From the NCBI GenBank assembly GCA_000432915.1, contig HF995247.1:83577-104723 (forward strand): a stretch of DNA of 21,147 nt, written 5' to 3'. The position numbers and the translations under genes were made by a program. This DNA is from Firmicutes bacterium CAG:194. Lineage in GTDB: Bacteria > Bacillota > Clostridia > Lachnospirales > Lachnospiraceae. The notes under the pieces are model-generated. The model made no database searches. It was not told where the DNA came from and worked only from the letters and a program-made list of their open reading frames with translations. Numbering within the stretch: position 1 is the first letter of the stretch; every line of letters starts with the position of its first letter. This document shows positions 7,633 to 16,175 of the stretch, piece after piece.

Positions 7633-8937
7633 CTATGAGATCACCTGTTTGATCAACATGCTTTCCGCAGGCTTTTCTTCACCGATCGTGATCGCCTGTA
7701 AAAACCGCTCCTTTGCCTGCAAAAGCTTTTCCGGATCATTGGCATAAATCGTGGCAAGGCTTTCTCCCGCCTGCACTTTATCCCCCTTCTTTTTATGCAG
7801 GACAAGACCGACAGCCGGATCGATCGTATCTTCCTTCTTTTCTCTGCCGCCGCCTAAGAGCAGGGAGCAGATCCCGACCTCGTCACATACGATCTTCTGT
7901 AAAAATCCGGACTCTTTGGCACAGATCTCTTCCCGGATTTCTGCCAGCTGAAACAGGGACGGATCATAAATATACGCCGGATCTCCGCCCTGTGCTTTGA
8001 TAAATTCCGCCAGCTTTGCAAGTGCGCTGCCATCTGTGATCGTCTGCTGCAGCATTTCTTCTGCCTGCTCTTTTGTCTCTGCGATACCGCCCGCGACCAG
8101 CATATAACTGCCCAGTGTCAGACACAGCTTTGTAAAATCCGCAGGTCCTTCCCCTTTCAGTGTCTGTATTGCCTCTATCACTTCCAGTGCATTTCCGACT
8201 GCATATCCAAGCGGCTGATCCATATCGGTAATGACCGCGATCGTCTTTCTGCCCGCTCCGTTTCCGATCTCTGTCATTTCTTCTGCCAGACTGACCGCAT
8301 CCGCTTCCTGTTTCATGAAAGCACCGCTTCCGGTCTTCACATCCAGTACGATCGCATCTGCACCGCATGCCAGCTTTTTACTCATAATGGAACTGGCGAT
8401 CAATGAAATCTGATCGACCGTTGCTGTCACATCTCTGAGCGCATACAGCTTTTTGTCCGCCGGTGCCAGATCCTTTGTCTGTCCCATGATCGCAATACCG
8501 ATCTCATTGACGTTCTTCTCAAATATTTCGATCGGGATATCCGTATGGAAACCCGGAATGCTTTCCAGCTTATCGATCGTTCCGCCCGTATGCCCCAGTC
8601 CTCTGCCACTCATCTTTGCAACTTTGCAACCGCAGGCAGCTACCATCGGTGTCAGTGCCAGACTTGTCTTATCTCCGACACCGCCTGTGCTGTGTTTATC
8701 TACTTTTACGCCTGCAATACCGGACAGATCCAGCATATCACCGGAATGTGCCATGGAAAGAGTCAGCTGCAAGGTTTCTTCCTTTGTCATGCCCTGAAAA
8801 TAAATTGCCATCATCATGGCAGACATCTGGTAATCCGGAATATCTCCCTTTGTATAGCCTTCTACCATATAAGCGATCTCTTCCGGTGAAAGCACACCGC
8901 CGTTTCTCTTTTTCGTGATCAGATCATACATTCTCAT
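7633..8937 (-). CDS. pdp: Pyrimidine-nucleoside phosphorylase
   Basis: This enzyme reversibly phosphorolyses uridine, thymidine and deoxyuridine to the base plus (deoxy)ribose-1-phosphate in nucleoside salvage. The family signature is clear near residues 80-125: VDKHSTGGVGDKTSL (phosphate loop) followed by KMSGRGLGHTGGTIDKLE. The N-terminus (MRMYDLITKKRNGG) and a C-terminal lipoyl-like segment (VLHKKKGDKVQAGESLATIY) also match. I chose the ATG at 8937, which gives 434 aa, the normal length, and follows GGGAGG at 8 nt; an ATG at 8973 would add 12 residues absent from the family. It starts 50 bp after the PTPS-like sensor gene and has no functional link to it that I can see. Confidence 0.96.
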   Translation of the reverse strand: MRMYDLITKKRNGGVLSPEEIAYMVEGYTKGDIPDYQMSAMMMAIYFQGMTKEETLQLTLSMAHSGDMLDLSGIAGVKVDKHSTGGVGDKTSLALTPMVAACGCKVAKMSGRGLGHTGGTIDKLESIPGFHTDIPIEIFEKNVNEIGIAIMGQTKDLAPADKKLYALRDVTATVDQISLIASSIMSKKLACGADAIVLDVKTGSGAFMKQEADAVSLAEEMTEIGNGAGRKTIAVITDMDQPLGYAVGNALEVIEAIQTLKGEGPADFTKLCLTLGSYMLVAGGIAETKEQAEEMLQQTITDGSALAKLAEFIKAQGGDPAYIYDPSLFQLAEIREEICAKESGFLQKIVCDEVGICSLLLGGGREKKEDTIDPAVGLVLHKKKGDKVQAGESLATIYANDPEKLLQAKERFLQAITIGEEKPAESMLIKQVIS

Positions 8938-8987
8938 ATGCGTTTCCTCCCTTTCCGTTTCATACCTTCCCACATTTGTTTCGTCTT

Positions 8988-10085
8988 TTAATCCAGCAGA
9001 CTCATGACATACGTTCTTGCAGGCGTTTCACTCACCTCGATCATAAAAATCATCCAGCCTAACGGATTCAGCTCCTTCTGCAGGCTGTCCAGTAAAAATT
9101 CCGTCAGGTTTTCCAGCGTCGGATTGATGGTTGTAAACGGTTCAAAATCATTGATGCTCCGGCTCTGATATCGGCGCAGGAATTCCTCTACCTTTTTCTC
9201 TACCTGATTAAACAAAACAAGCCCGCTGCTCATCTTTGCCACATGCAGCACGATCTCCCACGTATGCGGATGCACCTCTCCCCTTGTACCGTCAATATAG
9301 ATCGCATGCGATGCATTCAGGTAAAAATTAAATTTATACTGGTTTTTCGGAATGCTTTCCAGATCCAGCACTTCCTTCTCTGTCCGCTGCGCCTGAAGCA
9401 TTTTTGCTTCTCCTGCGTGTTTTTCCGCAAGCCTGTTCTTTTCCACTTCCTGTTCCAAAAGAAGCTGTTTTTGCTGCAGCTCTCCTGTCAGCCTGTTGAT
9501 TTTTCTTCTGCCTTTTATCCGGACATACTGCAGGTAATAAACGATCATGACAAAGCAGACTGCTGCAATGATACCGTACATCAATATATGCATATACATC
9601 ATATCATATCCCATGATTATTTTCACATAATCTTCCCTGACGCAAACACCGACTGTGTATCCGTTTTCCGTCTGAAAAACAGATGTTCTGTAAGCGCCTC
9701 TGCTCTTTTCCATCCGTTTCATATATGAAGTCAGATCAAGCTGCTGTACTTCCACCGCATTCATTTCCGCGGTATTTTTGACAAACAGAAGCTGTCCGGC
9801 CTTTTCTATATATACAAACTGACTGGCAGAAGTCTCAAATCCTTCTTCTATATTTGCGATCAGTCTGTCCGGATAGGTATCTTCAGGCTCTGCTTCCGTC
9901 TGCAATACAATATTGCAGACAGCCTGCTGTTGCTGCTGCAAATAAGTTTTTAATCCGGTTTCGATCTGTGTGTCCATTTCCAGCTTCATGATCCAGACAA
10001 AAAGAATACCCAGAAGCAGCGTCCCAAAAGTCAGTATAAAATTAAACGGACTGTCCGCCCTGCGCAGTTTCCTGTTTTTCTTCAT
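8988..10085 (-). CDS. XrtG-associated sensor-like membrane protein with C-terminal PTPS-related domain
   Basis: This 365-aa protein has a sensor-like layout: a membrane helix (residues ~14-35), an extracellular segment of about 130 residues, a second helix (~165-188), a glutamine-rich coiled coil (~195-240) and a C-terminal domain (~249-365) related to 6-pyruvoyl-tetrahydropterin synthase. The zinc ligands are kept (H260 in NASH; H272 and H274 in HPHTW), as is the late glutamate in ETPARTY (E353). The catalytic cysteine four residues before the first HxH histidine is Arg (R268). This matches the 6_pyr_pter_rel family (TIGR03112), which co-occurs with exosortase XrtG and its glycosyltransferase. 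It is therefore unlikely to be a pterin synthase; sensing or scaffolding is more plausible. The start has AAGGAAG at 6 nt and overlaps the GT2 gene by 44 bp. Confidence 0.87.
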   Translation of the reverse strand: MKKNRKLRRADSPFNFILTFGTLLLGILFVWIMKLEMDTQIETGLKTYLQQQQQAVCNIVLQTEAEPEDTYPDRLIANIEEGFETSASQFVYIEKAGQLLFVKNTAEMNAVEVQQLDLTSYMKRMEKSRGAYRTSVFQTENGYTVGVCVREDYVKIIMGYDMMYMHILMYGIIAAVCFVMIVYYLQYVRIKGRRKINRLTGELQQKQLLLEQEVEKNRLAEKHAGEAKMLQAQRTEKEVLDLESIPKNQYKFNFYLNASHAIYIDGTRGEVHPHTWEIVLHVAKMSSGLVLFNQVEKKVEEFLRRYQSRSINDFEPFTTINPTLENLTEFLLDSLQKELNPLGWMIFMIEVSETPARTYVMSLLD

Positions 10086-11457
10086 GTTTTTCTTCCTTGT
10101 TTGTTAATTTTTTTACCCCCTTGTGCCACGAGATCAGCCATGCGAAATCATGACAGACAACGCACTTTACCTGCTCCCATTCTTCCTTCCACGTCTGCGT
10201 ACGCCATGCACCGGTTGTTTTAATGCTGTTTAAAATACCCGCCATACGGAACCAGTAGATCACAAAATTATAAAAAGGCAGCAATAACAAAATCAGCACA
10301 TTCCCCGCATAAAAGCGGCGCAGTTTTTTGTCATATCCCAGATAAGATAAAATGTTCAGATAATACAAAAATGCCGACAATACATATAAAATATAAATCA
10401 GCACAAGCGAGATCAGAATAAAGGAAAACGGATAATTCAAAAAGGTCAGGCAGATCAGTGCAAAATACCAGATCATACGCGGAAATGCAAAGGTATGGTC
10501 AAACATAATGACTCTTGTCATAAAATTGGTCAGAAATCCTTTTACCACGCTGCCTCTGTCCATAAACATATGGGCAACTTCCAGTTCTCCTCTCTGCCAT
10601 CGTTGTCTTTGCAGACAGAGCTTTTGCAGATTTTCGATCGGATCCACAAAAAATACCGCGTTTTCACAGATTGCGATCTTCTGATGGAGAAGCTTCCGCA
10701 CCTGAAAAGTAACATGGGTATCTTCACAGACAGTCTCTGTATTGTATAGCTGTGTTTTTAATATGGTTGATTTCCGGAACGCGGAAAACGCACCTGACAT
10801 TGTAAAAATGCTGTTCAGCTCCGCTTCAAAATTACGACCTGCCAGAAACGCCTGTGCATATTCATAAAATTCCGTCTTTTGGAATATACGACGGAACGGA
10901 TTCTTCTCTGCCTTGATCATTTCGGGATTTGTCAGGATCGTTCCCGTCATACAATGCAGCTCATTATGGGCTTCAAACCGCTTTACCAGATTAGAAAGTG
11001 CCTCCGGATGCAGAATACCGTCCGAATCAATGTGGATGATGTATTTCCCTTCGGCATGAAACAGTGCCATATTCAAGGCTCTGGATTTTCCCTGCTCGGA
11101 ATTCATCCATTTCAGGTTCATCTGCGGATGCTCCTTCTGATAGGCTGTATATATTTCAAAGGAATTGTCCTTACTGCCGTTGTTGACCAATAGGACATCC
11201 AGCTGCTCCGGCTGATAATCACTGTTCCTGATCGAATCCAGACAGGCATACAGAGTGTCTGCAGAATTATACACCGGAACGATCAATGTGACCGGCGGAT
11301 AATAAATGAGCGGCGCATCTTTTTTATACAGGATACGTTTTTTGACAAGCAGAAAAAAGCCTGCTACTGCCGGTACGATTTCCATGATCAGCGGAATAAT
11401 GATCCACGATACCCAGAAAACAATTTCATTAGACAGAAGTGTCAGTATTCTTTGCAT
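10042..11457 (-). CDS. XrtG-associated family 2 glycosyltransferase
   Basis: This is a 471-aa membrane glycosyltransferase. An N-terminal helix (residues ~10-38) precedes a cytoplasmic GT-A domain with VTLIVPVYNSADTL (~56-69), VNNGSKDNS (~91-99), a DSD metal motif (144-146), CEDTHV (ED at 245-246) and QRQRW (283-287). About three to four helices follow (~310-410). The ED plus Q-x-x-R-W set is typical of processive or membrane GT2 enzymes such as hyaluronan, cellulose and poly-GlcNAc synthases. Location next to XrtG matches the exosortase-G-associated GT2 family (TIGR03111). The sugar and acceptor are unknown; I infer a role in building a glycan on or for the XrtG substrate. It overlaps the xrtG stop by 29 bp. 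Confidence 0.92.
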   Translation of the reverse strand: MQRILTLLSNEIVFWVSWIIIPLIMEIVPAVAGFFLLVKKRILYKKDAPLIYYPPVTLIVPVYNSADTLYACLDSIRNSDYQPEQLDVLLVNNGSKDNSFEIYTAYQKEHPQMNLKWMNSEQGKSRALNMALFHAEGKYIIHIDSDGILHPEALSNLVKRFEAHNELHCMTGTILTNPEMIKAEKNPFRRIFQKTEFYEYAQAFLAGRNFEAELNSIFTMSGAFSAFRKSTILKTQLYNTETVCEDTHVTFQVRKLLHQKIAICENAVFFVDPIENLQKLCLQRQRWQRGELEVAHMFMDRGSVVKGFLTNFMTRVIMFDHTFAFPRMIWYFALICLTFLNYPFSFILISLVLIYILYVLSAFLYYLNILSYLGYDKKLRRFYAGNVLILLLLPFYNFVIYWFRMAGILNSIKTTGAWRTQTWKEEWEQVKCVVCHDFAWLISWHKGVKKLTNKEEKHEEKQETAQGGQSV

Positions 11458-12034
11458 AATGGAATCCTCCGATCTTCTGTTTTACAATCTGCGATTTTGT
11501 AAAAATATAATAATAAAGTATCACAGACAGGGCATAAAAAATAATCCTGCCAACAATCGTATGCGCAATGTAATACGCATCATTACCAAAATAGTAAATG
11601 GTTGTACCAATCACAAATAACCGGATGATATTGGCAAAAAAGATCATCATACAGCCAAGCACAGATAAAATAATGCGCTGTATCCAGTCATATACCCGGA
11701 AAAAGGCAAGCATGGACACATATGCCATCATCTCGATAATACCGGAACATTCATAGTCGATACACAGAGAAATGGCTTCACTTCCGTGCTGCACAAATAA
11801 CATACTGTATTCACTGTAAGACTCATAAAAGCCTGTCATCCTGCCTGCAACACCTGCCGCAGAGCATACCAGATTAGTCAATGGCCGGATCGCCACGGGC
11901 TGGATCCACATCATCATAAACACAAAGAGTCCGACACTGCCCCAGATAAACTGATAAAAATATAGCTTTCCGCGTGTAAACACGGACAACAGGTATATCC
12001 AGACAAGAAAGCAGACAACTGTAAAGATCGTCAT
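11429..12034 (-). CDS. xrtG: Exosortase family protein XrtG
   Basis: This 201-aa polytopic membrane protein has 6-7 helices. It carries the exosortase/archaeosortase catalytic triad in the right order and context: Cys96 (DYECSGIIEM), Arg138 (ANIIRLFVIG) and His158 (YYIAHTIVGR). Exosortases are thought to recognise C-terminal PEP-CTERM-like tails of secreted proteins, cleave them at the membrane and possibly transfer them to a carrier. Size and gene neighbours (GT2 with QxxRW, two PTPS-related domains, a CTERM-tailed protein) match XrtG of Firmicutes (TIGR03110). The ATG overlaps the stop of the upstream CTERM protein gene by 4 bp (ATGA), the tightest coupling in the island, which supports an enzyme-substrate pairing. 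Confidence 0.93.
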   Translation of the reverse strand: MTIFTVVCFLVWIYLLSVFTRGKLYFYQFIWGSVGLFVFMMMWIQPVAIRPLTNLVCSAAGVAGRMTGFYESYSEYSMLFVQHGSEAISLCIDYECSGIIEMMAYVSMLAFFRVYDWIQRIILSVLGCMMIFFANIIRLFVIGTTIYYFGNDAYYIAHTIVGRIIFYALSVILYYYIFTKSQIVKQKIGGFHYAKNTDTSV

Positions 12035-12762
12035 GATTTCTGTAATCCTTTCTTCTTACCCAGCAGCCCAAATAAAACAACCGCTCCTGCCATCAGCAGG
12101 ATACTGAAAAATGCACCTGTTGAGGTGCCTACCATTGTGACTTTTCCGTCACCGACATTAGGCATGGTCACTTCCACTTTTACACCACTTGCGATCGTTC
12201 CCTGCTCAAGTCCCATCAGCTTCTCTACCTCTGAAATTTTCATTCTGACCTCAAACCGGTCATTCGGGTCTCCGCTCGATACTGTCACTGCAGCATCTCC
12301 CCAGCTGTAAGCCGGGTAATAGGTGAACGGACTGAGTCCTGTATAAATACCGTCTTTGCTTAAATTGACATTCTTTCCCCAGTCAATTCCGTTTCTGTCC
12401 GCTGTCGGATACCGCAGAAAGAACGGAAGCTGTTTTCCATTTACATGTAAATAATAAGCATCTATCGGAATAGAGGAGCTGTAAAGCGGATGCATTTCCA
12501 CATACAGATATAAATATTCCCCATCCCTCACAAGTGCAGCATGATTATTACAGAGCTGGTTATTGCTGTAATAGGTGATCATTGTCTTTGGAATTCCTTC
12601 CCAGTCATCATAATAGCCGTCGATCGTGATCCCGCCTGCGGCTTTTGTCTCTATACAGTTTACCTGCAAAATTGCTATTATAACCAGGCAAAACAGAACC
12701 ACACATGTTATCTTATGCTTCCAATTTTTGTTTTTCTTTTGCATGTTCTTCATTTTCATCAT
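12031..12762 (-). CDS. Secreted Firmicu-CTERM-type protein, predicted XrtG substrate
   Basis: This protein is up to 243 aa; the start could be the ATG at 12762, 12759 or 12753, and the last has the best spacing to AAAAGGA. It has a signal peptide (hydrophobic core ~18-33, then NCIETKAAGG). The exported domain opens with ITIDGYYDDWEGIP, the usual entry of a CBM9/DOMON-like beta-sandwich. The C-terminus has the sorting-tail layout: a short GTSTG motif (212-216), a membrane helix (~217-234) and a basic end (GKKKGLQKS). This corresponds to the Firmicu-CTERM signal (TIGR04145) proposed for XrtG. It is the only protein in the window with such a tail, so it is the predicted dedicated substrate; its ligand is unknown. 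Its start overlaps the upstream gene's end by 50 bp or less. Confidence 0.87.
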   Translation of the reverse strand: MMKMKNMQKKNKNWKHKITCVVLFCLVIIAILQVNCIETKAAGGITIDGYYDDWEGIPKTMITYYSNNQLCNNHAALVRDGEYLYLYVEMHPLYSSSIPIDAYYLHVNGKQLPFFLRYPTADRNGIDWGKNVNLSKDGIYTGLSPFTYYPAYSWGDAAVTVSSGDPNDRFEVRMKISEVEKLMGLEQGTIASGVKVEVTMPNVGDGKVTMVGTSTGAFFSILLMAGAVVLFGLLGKKKGLQKS

Positions 12763-15700
12763 TCCTTTTCATATCGTATTTGCTGATTCCCCACAAAAAT
12801 AATAAGATCAAAATGATGCCTACAAGGCTTACGATCATCCCCTGTTTCAAATAAGGATACTGCAGTCTGATCACTGTTGTTCCTTTTCCTACCGATACCA
12901 GATACCAGTCTACGGCAATCTCTCTGTCCGGCTGAAAAATATCATAATAGGCAAGCGCCGTATTCGTATTTTCATAATCTGTCCGTATCGTGATCGAATC
13001 ACGATCCCGCGCAATTTCAAGTGGTACAATTTCCCGCTTCGGAATTGTCTCTCTGTCTGTTCCAAACACCTGCTCCAGAAGCGTATAAACCGTTTCATCT
13101 CCGGTAAGCTGCAGATGATATGGCAGATTCATCGCCAGAAATGTGATATTTTCATATGCAGATACACTTCCCACATAAGGAAGTATCCGTTCTCCTACTC
13201 TGACAGTCCCGTCCACCCGGTTCAGTCCGTTCAGATATACGGTATTCCAGTCTGCATTTTCTGATGAGAACTCCTGCGGCGTATAACTTTCATCCCGGTA
13301 AGTCAGCTGTCCATAAGCATTCTTCAATGTAATACTCTGGGCAGTCACACCTAAGAAAGTCGTAACGCCTTTTGAATCATTTGTCGAAATATGATTCATA
13401 TCAATTATGATATGCACACCTGCATCGGAAAGTTTCTGCACAAGTGCTTCCGCTCTCTTTTTATCTTCATAATTGAAATCCGACAAATAAATCGTTTTAT
13501 AAAGAGATAATTCTTCAAATGTATAATGATCGATGTAAGGATCCGAAAGCTCTTCAAACGCCGGAAACAATCTGGCAAGATCCGATCCGCCTCCTCCGAT
13601 CGCAGCAGCCTCATAGGTCGTGACTGTTCCGAACCGATCCGGTGTATCCACTGTATATATCAGATAGTCCGCTCCCTGCTCCTGCAGGCTGTAGCCACTT
13701 TTTTCAGCCGCCTCCGATACTGCCGGAATGTCCTTTTCCTGCCGTGGCAGCAAAGCGATCCGAAGGAGCACCGTATCATTGCCCATCAAGAGACAGCGGT
13801 CAAACAGATAATAAAAGTTTCCCTCCGCATATGCACTGTTCAGCTGTACAATATTGACCGCCGTCGCAGCCCCCTGCCATGCCCAGCCAAACGTATAATC
13901 CTTTGATGGTTCCACCGCAGAGATCATATAGGCGGCAAATGCACCGTAGCTGCTCAGATCAAAAAGCGCCATTCTCTGCTTTGTCAGTTCCTTCGCCTGC
14001 AAAATACCGTAGTTTTCCGCACGCCGCATCTGTGCAGCACTGACATTGGTTGCACGGTCTGCCTTTTCCGTATACAGGTAAAACCGCGCCGGGTATACAT
14101 CGATCAGCAGGAGTATGCAGAGCACGATCAGAACGCTGCTCTTGGCATTTCTCCAGAGCAGAAGTGCCAGAAAAGTAAAGCCCAGTCCGACCGGAATAAA
14201 GCGGATCATCCAGAAAAACTGATGAAACGGCACTTTGGAATAAAACTCGTATAAAGAATTTGTCGTGGAAAAGAATAAAAACAGTCCCGTGATAAATCCT
14301 GCTGTGCTCTTTCTGCCCGCAAACAGCATACCAATGATCCCTACGATAAAAATACCAATCCCATAATAAAAGGTTTCCAATTCTCCGCTGTATCTGTCCG
14401 CAGGATTCAATGATGTAAATCCATCCGCAAAAAAATCACGCATAACCTGTGCGGTTCCTGCCTCACTCATTCCCATCAGCCCGCCGCGCAGTGCAGGTAC
14501 AAGCCAGACGCCGATCAAAAGAAAAGAAAGCACCATTCCTGTCAGCAGATAAATCCCCCGCCGGATTCTTTTATTGCAGACCGCATCAAAGCAGACAAAC
14601 AAAAAGGTGGTAATGCCGACCATTGCTGCGATCATCAGATGACACAGCGCTATGAGCGCCATCAGTAAAACAATCGCATACATGGCTTTTGTCCGTTTTT
14701 CCTCCAAAAACTGCCAGATGGCATAAAGCAGATACGGAAGCAGCGTTGCCACAACCGCACGCGGAATATTACCTTCCGCAAACAGGACACGCATATTATC
14801 AGGCAGTAAAAACCATGCCACACCCAGAAAAGCAGCCAGATATTGCTTCTGGTAACGAACACCGAACAAAAGCCACCCACAGGCGCCCAGCACAAATAAA
14901 GCGCCCAGAAATAAAATATAGCTGCTCATCAGATTTCCGCCCGTCAGAAACAGACAGCCCGCCAGCATATACAACGGAACAGGTGCCCAATAACGCATCA
15001 ATTCGATGCCGTTGTACCAGCTTGTATCATACAGAATATACCAGTTTCCTTCTTTGATTCCTTCATAGACCAGTCTACCACGATACATATGATTCAGCGT
15101 ATCCGATCCGCGCGGATAAATCCCTGACTCCGTAACGGTATACATCATAACCACAGCACTGACCAAAATAAAAAGAACGGCTAGCAGCGTCTTCTTCCAT
15201 CCGTTTCCGGATATACGAACCCCACTATCTGTTCTTTCATGATCACCCATAGTTTTATGCTCTGCAGTATTTCCGCTGCCTGCTGCAGCTTCTGCAACTA
15301 TCGTCGCCTGCACCTTTTCATTGCTTTCCGCAGTTTCTTCCTTCTCTTTTACCCCATTTTCTGCAGACTTAATCGTTATAGCAATTTCCTGTACCTTATC
15401 CTGTAAATGAAGATCTGCAATTTCATGTACCCGGTTGATGCTTGCATCATATAATTCCTTTGTGACGGAATACGTACGCACCGGCGTTTCATAAATATCA
15501 AGCCGCAGCAGGGATAAATCATCCTGCAGCACCTTTGTCAGCTCTTCAAAAAAAACATTACCAATGTTCTCCAGCGTCGTATCACCATTCTCAAATCCGG
15601 GCATCTCATCCAGATTCCGGTTCTGAAACGGTGACAGCCAGCTTTCGATCTTCTGCTCGATCTCCTGATACAGCTCCATTTTCCGCTGTGCTTTCAAATA

Positions 15701-15805
15701 AAGCACAATGGAGAATGTATGCTGATGTCTGCCGGCTTTGTCACCAATCACATTGGAATGCTCCGCATGTAATTCAAACTTCAGCTTATAGATATTCTGT
15801 CCCAT
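12713..15805 (-). CDS. PTPS-related domain fused to GT-C-like multipass membrane protein
   Basis: This 1030-aa protein has three parts. Residues 1-~130 are a 6-pyruvoyl-tetrahydropterin-synthase-like domain with zinc histidines H16, H27 and H29 (AEH ... HQH) and ETPVRTY (E106), but no catalytic cysteine. Residues ~145-200 are a charged, low-complexity linker. From ~206 there are about a dozen helices beginning with a loop PRGSDTLNHMYRG (D235, H239), an arrangement like the first-loop acid of GT-C glycosyltransferases, then a large extracellular C-terminal region (~600-985) and a final helix (~989-1008). This fits the PTPS_related membrane family (PF10131). A role as a lipid-linked-sugar glycosyltransferase is inferred. 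The ATG has no evident Shine-Dalgarno sequence and lies 6 bp after the upstream stop in the same frame, suggesting translational coupling. Confidence 0.9.
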   Translation of the reverse strand: MGQNIYKLKFELHAEHSNVIGDKAGRHQHTFSIVLYLKAQRKMELYQEIEQKIESWLSPFQNRNLDEMPGFENGDTTLENIGNVFFEELTKVLQDDLSLLRLDIYETPVRTYSVTKELYDASINRVHEIADLHLQDKVQEIAITIKSAENGVKEKEETAESNEKVQATIVAEAAAGSGNTAEHKTMGDHERTDSGVRISGNGWKKTLLAVLFILVSAVVMMYTVTESGIYPRGSDTLNHMYRGRLVYEGIKEGNWYILYDTSWYNGIELMRYWAPVPLYMLAGCLFLTGGNLMSSYILFLGALFVLGACGWLLFGVRYQKQYLAAFLGVAWFLLPDNMRVLFAEGNIPRAVVATLLPYLLYAIWQFLEEKRTKAMYAIVLLMALIALCHLMIAAMVGITTFLFVCFDAVCNKRIRRGIYLLTGMVLSFLLIGVWLVPALRGGLMGMSEAGTAQVMRDFFADGFTSLNPADRYSGELETFYYGIGIFIVGIIGMLFAGRKSTAGFITGLFLFFSTTNSLYEFYSKVPFHQFFWMIRFIPVGLGFTFLALLLWRNAKSSVLIVLCILLLIDVYPARFYLYTEKADRATNVSAAQMRRAENYGILQAKELTKQRMALFDLSSYGAFAAYMISAVEPSKDYTFGWAWQGAATAVNIVQLNSAYAEGNFYYLFDRCLLMGNDTVLLRIALLPRQEKDIPAVSEAAEKSGYSLQEQGADYLIYTVDTPDRFGTVTTYEAAAIGGGGSDLARLFPAFEELSDPYIDHYTFEELSLYKTIYLSDFNYEDKKRAEALVQKLSDAGVHIIIDMNHISTNDSKGVTTFLGVTAQSITLKNAYGQLTYRDESYTPQEFSSENADWNTVYLNGLNRVDGTVRVGERILPYVGSVSAYENITFLAMNLPYHLQLTGDETVYTLLEQVFGTDRETIPKREIVPLEIARDRDSITIRTDYENTNTALAYYDIFQPDREIAVDWYLVSVGKGTTVIRLQYPYLKQGMIVSLVGIILILLFLWGISKYDMKRNDENEEHAKEKQKLEA

Positions 15806-15811
15806 ACGTTG

Positions 15812-16114
15812 TTAAAAAAATGTTCTTTCTACCTTCTTATTAATCATTTCAATGCCCGCTTTCAGATCGGGATGTGCTTCCAGAATTTCTTCCGCCTTAT
15901 CCCGCTGCATTTCATTGATGCAGAGCGTGCATTTTGATTTTTCCCCTCCTGCGAAAACTCTCTTAAAAAATGAAACATCATCCCATTTTTCATAATAGGA
16001 GATCCGTTCATCTAAAAATAAACGTTCCAGCTGCTTCTTGACGTTCAGATCCGTAATTGTACAAAATTCCACTTCATTATGTACCTTCACATCAGCAAAT
16101 GATATATCTGCCAT
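15812..16114 (-). CDS. Small DUF2007-like protein leading the XrtG island
   Basis: This is a 100-aa cytoplasmic protein from the ATG at 16114; a GTG three codons earlier is possible. It has no membrane segment. The layout (a short beta strand FCTITDLN, a helix KKQLERLFLDERISYYE, then a strand and helix TLCINEMQRDKAEEILEAH) resembles the DUF2007 'putative signal transducing' fold. This is a pattern match of moderate strength. A C-x-x-C (KCTLC) is present but isolated. It ends six bases before the 1030-aa PTPS/GT-C gene and in the same frame, and it sits first behind the likely promoter of the island. It may be a small regulatory or adaptor partner of that protein. Confidence 0.75.
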   Translation of the reverse strand: MADISFADVKVHNEVEFCTITDLNVKKQLERLFLDERISYYEKWDDVSFFKRVFAGGEKSKCTLCINEMQRDKAEEILEAHPDLKAGIEMINKKVERTFF

Positions 16115-16175
16115 TTCTTTCACCCGTCTTTTCTTTTAATGTCAAAAATAGAATCCTCTCTTACGCACTTTTCTT

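Noticed and set aside
13526..15057. Long plus-strand frames (up to 126 codons) inside the 1030-aa gene
   Set aside because: They are antisense shadows of a gene with a clear protein pattern; no domain or ribosome site.
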